From the NCBI GenBank assembly GCA_905215855.1, contig CAJMRT010000055.1:1-9827 (forward strand): DNA of 9,827 nucleotides, given 5' to 3'. Both the position numbers and the translations under genes were made by a program. This stretch comes from an uncultured bacterium (GTDB lineage: Bacteria > Bacillota > Clostridia > Oscillospirales > Acutalibacteraceae). Of this stretch, positions 1 through 5,106 are shown one piece after another. Under the pieces are notes generated by a model. The model saw only the letters and a program-made list of their open reading frames with translations. It was not told where the DNA came from and made no database searches. The first letter of the stretch is position 1, and each line of letters begins with the position of its first letter.

Positions 1-13
1 TGAGAGACATTTC

Positions 14-56
14 AAAAAATGATGAGGGCTTAAAGTAATAAAACTTTAAACCCTCA
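14..56 (-). terminator. Terminator-like hairpin 1
   Basis: A 14-bp stem (23-36 pairing with 43-56, one C/A mismatch) encloses a 6-nt loop. Read on the minus strand the stem is followed, after three bases, by six T residues (complement of the A-run at 14-19), the classic layout of an intrinsic terminator. On the plus strand the tail is only moderately T-rich, so termination in that direction would be weaker. It could end leftward transcripts, including read-through from the AraC-type gene, and perhaps also a plus-strand gene lying left of the window. Confidence 0.55.
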
Positions 57-114
57 CTTTAAGTTTGCCCTTTTATATCGTTTATCCATCAAAAATGCAA
101 AGGTAGACATCAAT

Positions 115-153
115 AAAAAACTAAAGCGATCCGTAATGAACAGACCGCTTTTT
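115..153 (-). terminator. Terminator-like hairpin 2 (possibly bidirectional)
   Basis: A 9-bp stem (123-131 with 143-151, one A/C mismatch) has an 11-nt loop. The minus-strand product is followed after two bases by six T residues (complement of A115-120). The plus-strand product ends in a run of five T residues (149-153). It can therefore work in both directions and lies in tandem with hairpin 1. No transcript end is known; this rests on sequence pattern only. Confidence 0.5.
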
Positions 154-164
154 ACCTGCAATTC

Positions 165-183
165 ATATTAGGTCAACTAATAT
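165..183. repeat. Small perfect inverted repeat
   Basis: Seven-base arms ATATTAG (165-171) and CTAATAT (177-183) flank the 5-nt spacer GTCAA. It sits about 95 bp before the integrase remnant, so it could be an old operator or recombinase-associated site. An AT-rich palindrome of this size can also arise by chance. The rest of 184-262 is AT-rich and I see no convincing gene or promoter in it. Confidence 0.3.
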
Positions 184-277
184 AAATGTCTTAGTTTTTC
201 CTATCAAATACAGTTAATTTATCTCAAAACAATTATGTGAAATTTATTCTTATTTTAAAGTGAAAGGAGTAAATCAA

Positions 278-370
278 ATGTCCAAATACGGAAGCAGTAT
301 TTATAAACGAAAAGACGGCAGATGGGAAGGTCGTTATGTTGTAGGTTATAAAAACAATCATGCCGTTTGA
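278..370 (+). pseudogene. Truncated tyrosine recombinase (integrase), N-terminal fragment
   Basis: This is a 30-codon open frame starting at ATG 278 behind a strong ribosome binding site (AAAGGAG at 263-269, 8 nt spacing). The peptide contains IYKRKDGRWEGRY, which closely resembles the N-terminal arm-binding beta-sheet region of Tn916-type and phage-type tyrosine integrases. Intact members are usually around 350-400 residues with a C-terminal catalytic domain carrying R, H, R and Y. Here the frame reaches a TGA at 368-370, and no core-binding or catalytic segment follows. The good ribosome binding site suggests it was once a working gene start. The homology call rests on a short motif; the truncation is directly visible. 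A 30-residue peptide may still be translated but could not act as a recombinase. Confidence 0.6.
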
Positions 371-611
371 ACAAACAATATGTTCACGCAAGGAGGGAGT
401 TTGTTTCTATTCGGACGAATACGACAGCAAAACTTTGTAGGACGCAGACGAAATAGCCAATAACTACCGTATTCTCGAAAAGACAAACAATCTTATGGTA
501 ATCAATCTGCCTCCGAACAAAAACGGCAGGTTCGTCTAGAGAGACGTGAACAATTTGATGCTCATTGCTGACAAGGTGGGAATAAGAAGAAAAATCGGCG
601 AAGAGCTATAA
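360..611 (+). pseudogene. Decayed gene of unknown function with two in-frame TAG codons
   Basis: From ATG 360 a single frame of 84 codons runs to TAA 609-611, interrupted only by TAG at 438-440 and TAG at 537-539. Between the stops the translation looks protein-like, with pieces such as FYSDEYDSKT, DADEIANNYRILEKTNN, INLPPNKNGRFV and RDVNNLMLIADKVGI, and no frameshift is needed. The second stop could be a TGG-to-TAG change (FVWRDV would read naturally); the first could come from CAG, GAG or AAG. I do not recognise the family. The frame starts inside the integrase remnant, in another frame, and has no good ribosome binding site, so its true upstream part was probably lost at the junction near 355-370. 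It converges with the AraC-type gene, overlapping its stop by 6 nt. Most likely it is a relic of the same mobile element. Confidence 0.5.
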
Positions 612-1454
612 TTTTGAACTGTCTCGTTTGGCAATTATAGATTTTTTATACTCGTTTGGGCTGATATTGAATTTTCGTCTAAACGCAGCGGCAAAGGAAC
701 TTAGGCTCGTATAGCCGCATTTTGCGGCACATTCATTTATAGTAATGTTTTCGCTCTCAAGGAGCGATGCTGCCATAGCCATCTTTGATTCATAGCGCAG
801 CTTTCTGAAAGATGAACCGTAATAATCTTTGATAATTCTTTCTGCCTGACGGGGTGACACACCCATCCCTCTGGCAAAGTCATTAAGGGTTACATCACTG
901 CAATCCTCCAGCAAAAGAGTATCGAGTATCCATGAACGATTTTCATTCAGGTCGCAATCTTCAGGAGGGAGCAGAGAGCTGGCATTGTCGGGATAGTAGA
1001 GGCGTGTCATCTCCGTAATCATCTGTAGGGTAAGGGCGGACAGAATGCTTTCTCTCCACAGACCTGTTTTTGAATTTTCGGAGACGAGCTGATTAAATAT
1101 CCTACGCAGCTGAGGACTGCATTTTCCTATCCAAAAAAACTTGGAGGCAAAAAATCGTATTGCCGCATCATCGGTATTGCCGAGAATTTTCAGATAAACG
1201 CTGATTTCAAACACCGGGGCATCCTTGCTGGAAAGTTGTTTGTGGAGCACATTGGAACCAGTAACATAGAGAGAATCTTTCTTTATGTCATACCGGTCTT
1301 TTTCTGTTTCGAGTACACCTTTGCCCCTGGCAATATAATGAATCTCGTACCCGTTTTTTGCGTGAGAATGCATCTGAACCACGGAATCGAGCGTATCGGA
1401 AAATATTTTGAAAAGCTGAATTCGGCAGCCGTTATAATTAAATGATAAAATCAT
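606..1454 (-). CDS. AraC/XylS-family transcriptional regulator with cupin sensor domain
   Basis: A DNA-binding regulator of 282 residues, the usual AraC-family size, which probably senses a sugar and controls the divergent operon. The N-terminal half (about residues 20-90) has the cupin-like ligand pocket pattern, with MHSHAKNGYEIHYIARGKGV and a later NVLHKQL histidine. The C-terminal about 100 residues hold two helix-turn-helix units: DFARGMGVSPRQAERIIKDYYG, then INECAAKCGYTSLSSFAAAFRRKF ending in SPNEYKK, a typical HTH_18 signature. The open frame extends to an ATG at 1493, but the start at 1454 is preferred because GAGAGGAC (1461-1468, complement strand) sits 6 nt before it, and the extra 13 residues overlap the promoter. 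Its divergent position and the inverted repeat between the genes argue for local control of the operon, most often as activator in this family. The inducer cannot be read from sequence; a mannoside is the guess from context. Confidence 0.92.
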   Translation of the reverse strand: MILSFNYNGCRIQLFKIFSDTLDSVVQMHSHAKNGYEIHYIARGKGVLETEKDRYDIKKDSLYVTGSNVLHKQLSSKDAPVFEISVYLKILGNTDDAAIRFFASKFFWIGKCSPQLRRIFNQLVSENSKTGLWRESILSALTLQMITEMTRLYYPDNASSLLPPEDCDLNENRSWILDTLLLEDCSDVTLNDFARGMGVSPRQAERIIKDYYGSSFRKLRYESKMAMAASLLESENITINECAAKCGYTSLSSFAAAFRRKFNISPNEYKKSIIAKRDSSKL

Positions 1455-1460
1455 ATTAAA

Positions 1461-1468
1461 GTCCTCTC
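1461..1468 (-). promoter_or_regulatory. Ribosome binding site that sets the regulator start
   Basis: On the minus strand GAGAGGAC ends 6 nt before ATG 1454. No similar site precedes the upstream ATG at 1493, which instead lies around the start of the predicted promoter. This favours the shorter 282-residue protein. Confidence 0.7.
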
Positions 1469-1481
1469 TGTCTATACAAAC

Positions 1482-1510
1482 AATATAATACAAACCGAAA
1501 TTTATTTCAA
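1482..1510 (-). promoter_or_regulatory. Sigma-A-type promoter of the AraC-family gene
   Basis: On the minus strand, TTGAAA (1510-1505) and TATATT (1487-1482) are separated by exactly 17 bp, close to the housekeeping consensus. Transcription would start near 1475, giving a leader of about 20 nt that contains the ribosome binding site. The inverted repeat begins about 10 bp upstream of the -35 box, which would suit autoregulation. Confidence 0.6.
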
Positions 1511-1520
1511 TAAAAACTTT

Positions 1521-1561
1521 ATATAATACGACACAATATTTAATTTATTGTCGTATTATAT
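1521..1561. promoter_or_regulatory. Perfect 13-bp inverted repeat, candidate operator
   Basis: The arms ATATAATACGACA (1521-1533) and TGTCGTATTATAT (1549-1561) are exact reverse complements around a 15-nt spacer. The element lies between the two divergent promoters. Its centre (1541) is about 58 bp before the estimated operon transcription start, and its right arm ends next to the weak -35 region, an arrangement common for activators. An 8-bp piece of the arm, TATAATAC, recurs at 1484-1491 in the same orientation over the regulator promoter -10. Binding by the adjacent AraC-type protein is an inference; many AraC sites are direct rather than inverted repeats. Confidence 0.5.
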
Positions 1562-1563
1562 TC

Positions 1564-1592
1564 TTTTAATGGCGGCACAACAATACTATAAT
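1564..1592 (+). promoter_or_regulatory. Candidate operon promoter with weak -35
   Basis: A perfect -10 hexamer TATAAT lies at 1587-1592. The sequence 17 bp upstream (1564-1569, TTTTAA) is a poor -35 match. A good -10 with a weak -35 directly beside the inverted repeat is the expected design of an activator-dependent promoter. Transcription would start around 1599, giving a leader of about 29 nt before ATG 1628. Confidence 0.45.
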
Positions 1593-1613
1593 TAGGTATA
1601 TAGAACAGCAGCC

Positions 1614-1618
1614 GGAGG
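1614..1618 (+). promoter_or_regulatory. Ribosome binding site that sets the GH4 start
   Basis: GGAGG lies only 3 nt before the ATG at 1622 but 9 nt before the ATG at 1628. The second spacing is normal, so the protein most likely begins MKITVIGGGG rather than MYMKITV. Confidence 0.7.
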
Positions 1619-1627
1619 TATATGTAT

Positions 1628-2992
1628 ATGAAAATAACAGTCATCGGAGGGGGCGGAGTCCGCTCAATGTTCCTCGCAAAAAGCATAGCACAAAAAGCAG
1701 AAAAGCTGCGGATAGACGAGCTTTGCTTTATGGATAACAACAAAGAAAAATTAAGAATTTACGGCGGTATGGCGAGTCATGTTGCAAACCTCCTTTGTCC
1801 TAAAATGAAATTTATGCTGACGACGGACAGCATTGAGGCAGTAAAGAATGCCGACTATGTTATAACCACAATCCGTGTAGGCGAAGATGAAATGAGAGCA
1901 AAGGACGAAAGAATCGCACTCAATCACGGTGTCCTCGGTCAAGAAACAACGGGAGCGAGCGGACTTTCTTTTGCAATGAGGAGCGTACCGGCTCTTGCCG
2001 AATATTGCGAGCTTATCAAAAAATTTTCAAAACCCAATGTAAAAGTTTTTAATTTTACAAATCCTGCCGGTGTAGTGAGCCAAACCCTGCGTGATATGGG
2101 ATATGATTTTACATACGGAATATGCGACGCTCCATCGGGAATGCTTCGCACCTTTGCACTCATGTACGGCGAAAGTCCCAATGACATAACGGGCGAATGT
2201 TACGGCCTTAATCACATGTCATATTTCAAGAGTATAAAGCTAAAGGGCAGAGAAATAATGCCGGAACTGATCGAAAATGACGAGGCATACAAAAAGAGTG
2301 ATATGCGTTATTTCGAAAAGGAGCTTCTAAGAGACAGAGGCTGCGTTTTGAACGAATATCTCTATTATTTTTACTATCGTGAAAAAGCTGTTGAAAACAT
2401 ACTCAAAGCCGCCCAAACCCGTGGCGAACAAATACGAGATATAAATAAATCCATGACGACGGAACTTTCGCAAATGGATATAGAAAACGATTTTGAAAAC
2501 TGCTTAAAGATTTTCAGCAAATGGTACGGTATGCGTGAGGGCAGTTATATGGCAAGTGAAACAGGTGAAAAGCGTACTCAGCCATGGCACTTTGACATTT
2601 ACGAAGAAGATGACGGCGGATATGCCGGCGTTGCACTCAAGTTTATCGAAACTGCTCAAAGCGGAACAAAGGGTACTATGATTATGTGTATTCCAAACGA
2701 CGGCTCTATTGACGGTTTAAGGAACGACGATGTGGTCGAAATCACCTGTGATGTCGATAAAAACGGTTGTACACCGCACCGTATCGGCAAGGTAGACGAG
2801 CAAAATCTCGAGCTGATACGCAGAGTCAAAAACTATGAAAGACTCTCCTCCAAAGCAATAAGGGAGCGGAGCCGCTCTGCCGCAATTCAGGCGCTTACAC
2901 TTCACCCTCTCGTAAACAGCTACTCGATAGCGGTAAAACTTGTAGATGAATTTATAGAGCACAATAAAAACTATTGCGGCGGATGGAAATAA
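1628..2992 (+). CDS. Family 4 glycoside hydrolase (NAD- and metal-dependent), 6-phospho-glycosidase-like
   Basis: A cytoplasmic hydrolase of 454 residues, the usual GH4 length. GH4 enzymes cleave glycosides by an oxidation-elimination route needing NAD+ and usually Mn2+. The N-terminus MKITVIGGGG is the dinucleotide-binding loop. GVLGQETTGASGL (about 101-113) and NFTNPAGV (about 142-149) are conserved family blocks. The metal/catalytic motif GICDAP places Cys166 and Asp167, with the second metal ligand His196 in LNHMSYF. The candidate base tyrosine lies in NEYLYYFYY (about 243-250). The C-D-x-P form resembles the CDMP motif of 6-phospho-alpha-glucosidases rather than the CNVP motif of 6-phospho-beta-glucosidases, but the overall sequence is not a clear match to either, so substrate and anomer remain open. 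No phosphotransferase gene is visible. It is the first gene of the operon, 37 nt before the symporter gene with no terminator between. Confidence 0.88.
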   Translation: MKITVIGGGGVRSMFLAKSIAQKAEKLRIDELCFMDNNKEKLRIYGGMASHVANLLCPKMKFMLTTDSIEAVKNADYVITTIRVGEDEMRAKDERIALNHGVLGQETTGASGLSFAMRSVPALAEYCELIKKFSKPNVKVFNFTNPAGVVSQTLRDMGYDFTYGICDAPSGMLRTFALMYGESPNDITGECYGLNHMSYFKSIKLKGREIMPELIENDEAYKKSDMRYFEKELLRDRGCVLNEYLYYFYYREKAVENILKAAQTRGEQIRDINKSMTTELSQMDIENDFENCLKIFSKWYGMREGSYMASETGEKRTQPWHFDIYEEDDGGYAGVALKFIETAQSGTKGTMIMCIPNDGSIDGLRNDDVVEITCDVDKNGCTPHRIGKVDEQNLELIRRVKNYERLSSKAIRERSRSAAIQALTLHPLVNSYSIAVKLVDEFIEHNKNYCGGWK

Positions 2993-3016
2993 AAAACCGG
3001 ATAAAAATTATTGAAT

Positions 3017-3020
3017 GGAG
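3017..3020 (+). promoter_or_regulatory. Ribosome binding site that sets the symporter start
   Basis: GGAG ends 9 nt before ATG 3030. The upstream in-frame ATG at 3015 overlaps this site and has no ribosome binding site of its own, so the protein most likely begins MEKETRYVG. Confidence 0.65.
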
Positions 3021-3029
3021 CTAATTTTT

Positions 3030-4490
3030 ATGGAAAAAGAAACAAGGTATGTAGGCGTAAAAGAAACGCTGTCATACGGTCTTGCAAATGCAGGTCAGGT
3101 GTTCGGATACAATCTGATAGCCGGCGGATACCTTTCGCTGTTTTTTACAAAGGTTTTTGAAATTCCTCCTGCTGCTGTGTCAACAATGATTTTATTTCTT
3201 GGCATTTGGGACACAGTAAACGATCCGCTTATGGGCGGAATAATTGACAAAACGAGAACGAGATACGGCAAACTGAGGCCTTATCTTTTGTTTGTGCCGC
3301 TGCCTCTTGCAATAACTACAATTATGTTGTTTGCCGGTCCCGAAATATTGGCAGATGCAAAATCGACGACCGTAAAAATCATTTATATGTATGTTTCCTA
3401 TTTTATATGGGAACTGTTTTATACTCTCGGTGATGTTCCGTTTTGGAGTATGAGTGCGGCTATTTCACCGTCGACGAGTGACAGAACAAGGGTTATTTCA
3501 ACTGCAAGATTTTTGTCAGGCCTTATCGGCGGCCTTTCGACAACAATGCTTGTGGTTATGATGGATTTCAGTAACAAAGGTGTTTGGAATATCACACTTG
3601 CACAGGACTTTTTGATTCTCGCTTGTATAGCAGGTGTGTTCGGTATGGGGCTGTTCTCTCTTGCAGGACTGAAAATAAGAGAAAGAGTAAGTCAAAGCGT
3701 AAAGGAGCCGTCACTGCTTGATAACTTCAAAGTTCTCATTAAAAACAAGCCGCTGCTCCTAATTATTGTTGCGAATGTGCTCGGAAGTCTCGGCGGTATA
3801 TCAAATGTTTTTCAGACCTACTACTATTCGGAGGTACTCGACCTGAACTCTGCTGTTTTGTGGATAACACTGCCGGGTACTCTGCTTGGCTTTATATCAT
3901 ATTTGCTGATACCAAAGCTGAAAGAAAAAATGGACAACAAGCATATAGTTATGATGAATATTATTTTCAACGCTGTTTTGGGCACGGCAGTATTCTTCTG
4001 CGGCCTCGGATTTTATAAAACAAATGTTGTTGCCATCTCTGTTCTGCTTATGCTCCAAAACTTTTTCTTTGCCTTTTTCCAAACTGTCAACAATGTCATT
4101 CCTACTGAGATGATAGGCGACACGGTAGACTATATGGAATGGAAAACTGGAAAAAGAAATGAGGGAGTCAGCTTTTCCGTACTCACCTTTGTAGGCAAGC
4201 TGACCGGTTCTCTGTCCACCTCTATCGGTACTGCACTGCTGCCTCTGATAGGTTTAACTTTCACTAAAGACACAGTCGGTAATTCGGTAGCCGTAAAAGG
4301 AGAACACACTGACTTGTGGATATGGGCGCTGTTTATTCTGATACCTAAACTGTTAGGTCTCATTACTCTTATTCCGTACGCATTCTACAATCTGAATGGC
4401 GAAAAGCTAAAGCAAATTCGTGAAGACTTAAAAAACAGACGAGAAGAAAAAGCAAAAGTTCAGGCGATAGGAGGCAACGAAAATGAGTAA
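3030..4490 (+). CDS. GPH-family (MelB-like) cation/sugar symporter
   Basis: A 486-residue inner-membrane permease with the roughly 12 hydrophobic segments of the glycoside-pentoside-hexuronide family, a branch of the major facilitator superfamily. The family signature between helices 2 and 3 is clear: IWDTVNDPLMGG followed by RYGKLRPYLL. Asp61 and Asp65 match the Na+-site aspartates D55 and D59 of MelB, and Asp135 in GDVPFWSM matches MelB D124. The late motif DTVDYMEWKTGKRNEGVSFS (from about residue 370) is also typical. It should bring an intact, unphosphorylated glycoside into the cell coupled to Na+ or H+. The last 8 nt overlap the next gene. Its link with GH38 suggests a mannoside cargo, but specificity cannot be read from sequence. 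Confidence 0.93.
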   Translation: MEKETRYVGVKETLSYGLANAGQVFGYNLIAGGYLSLFFTKVFEIPPAAVSTMILFLGIWDTVNDPLMGGIIDKTRTRYGKLRPYLLFVPLPLAITTIMLFAGPEILADAKSTTVKIIYMYVSYFIWELFYTLGDVPFWSMSAAISPSTSDRTRVISTARFLSGLIGGLSTTMLVVMMDFSNKGVWNITLAQDFLILACIAGVFGMGLFSLAGLKIRERVSQSVKEPSLLDNFKVLIKNKPLLLIIVANVLGSLGGISNVFQTYYYSEVLDLNSAVLWITLPGTLLGFISYLLIPKLKEKMDNKHIVMMNIIFNAVLGTAVFFCGLGFYKTNVVAISVLLMLQNFFFAFFQTVNNVIPTEMIGDTVDYMEWKTGKRNEGVSFSVLTFVGKLTGSLSTSIGTALLPLIGLTFTKDTVGNSVAVKGEHTDLWIWALFILIPKLLGLITLIPYAFYNLNGEKLKQIREDLKNRREEKAKVQAIGGNENE

Positions 4491-5106
4491 CAAATGTCCT
4501 AAATGCGGTGCCAAGTTAAGCCCGTTTTATCTCAAACCAAACTGTCCGAGCTGCGGCGTGAATATCGTGCAATACGGCTTTGACGAAAGGCTCGAAAGCG
4601 ACAAAATAAGGGCAGAAAAAGAATGGGAACGATTTGATAATTTTTTGAACGGACTCAAGAAGTCCTCCATCGGCTCGCCCATAGCAATCGTCAGACTCAT
4701 ATCGTTTTTTCTGCCGATAGTCGCACTGCTGATACCTGTATATAAAGTGAACGGTGCAGGCATAAATCTTATATCAATAATTAAAAGTATCATTTCGGAT
4801 TCCGCATCGGTGTTCCAAAACAAAGCGATGCTGCTTTGCTTTATATCCTTTGCGGCAGTTATTTTGATTTCGCTGGTTTGTGCGGTTATATCCCTGTTTT
4901 CTTATACTAAAAACGGATATAAGCGAAATATAATTTTGTCGGGCATACAAATCTGCACATTTATAGCTTTAAGCACAGCCGCTGTTATAAACGGGGCAAG
5001 CATTTTTGCAGGTGCGGCAGCAGTAATTCTGCTCCAAATACTCACATTGTACCTACACAAAAAGTATAAAAAAAATATCGAGGAAAATAAAAACAATGAG
5101 CAATAA
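4483..5106 (+). CDS. Zinc-ribbon membrane protein of unknown function
   Basis: A 207-residue protein that I cannot assign to a named family. Residues 1-30 form a short zinc-ribbon with CPKC (Cys5, Cys8) and CPSC (Cys21, Cys24). A charged stretch at 35-60 (LESDKIRAEKEWERF) may be helical. Four hydrophobic segments follow at about 66-88, 117-140, 149-170 and 172-192, and the tail is lysine-rich. With no signal peptide and a zinc-ribbon at the front, the N-terminus is probably cytoplasmic. A strong ribosome binding site AGGAGG (4469-4474) precedes ATG 4483 by 8 nt. It overlaps the symporter gene by 8 nt and the mannosidase gene by 11 nt, so it is locked into the operon by translational coupling. 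It could assist the transporter, tether a cytoplasmic enzyme, or sense metal or envelope state; these are guesses. Confidence 0.85.
   Translation: MSNKCPKCGAKLSPFYLKPNCPSCGVNIVQYGFDERLESDKIRAEKEWERFDNFLNGLKKSSIGSPIAIVRLISFFLPIVALLIPVYKVNGAGINLISIIKSIISDSASVFQNKAMLLCFISFAAVILISLVCAVISLFSYTKNGYKRNIILSGIQICTFIALSTAAVINGASIFAGAAAVILLQILTLYLHKKYKKNIEENKNNEQ

Noticed and set aside
1236..1445. 69-codon plus-strand open frame opposite the AraC-type gene
   Set aside because: It is antisense to a well-supported regulator, has no ribosome binding site and no family resemblance.
1455..1493. N-terminal extension of the AraC-type protein to ATG 1493
   Set aside because: The extra 13 residues overlap the predicted promoter -10, while the ATG at 1454 has a well-spaced ribosome binding site.
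1622..1627. GH4 start at ATG 1622
   Set aside because: Only 3 nt from the GGAGG; ATG 1628 has 9 nt spacing and gives the typical GH4 N-terminus.
3015..3029. Symporter start at ATG 3015
   Set aside because: This ATG overlaps the GGAG that serves ATG 3030 and has no upstream ribosome binding site of its own.
2993..3029. Possible terminator or separate promoter between the GH4 and symporter genes
   Set aside because: The 37-nt gap has no stable stem, and no paired -35/-10 boxes fit; read-through is the simpler view.
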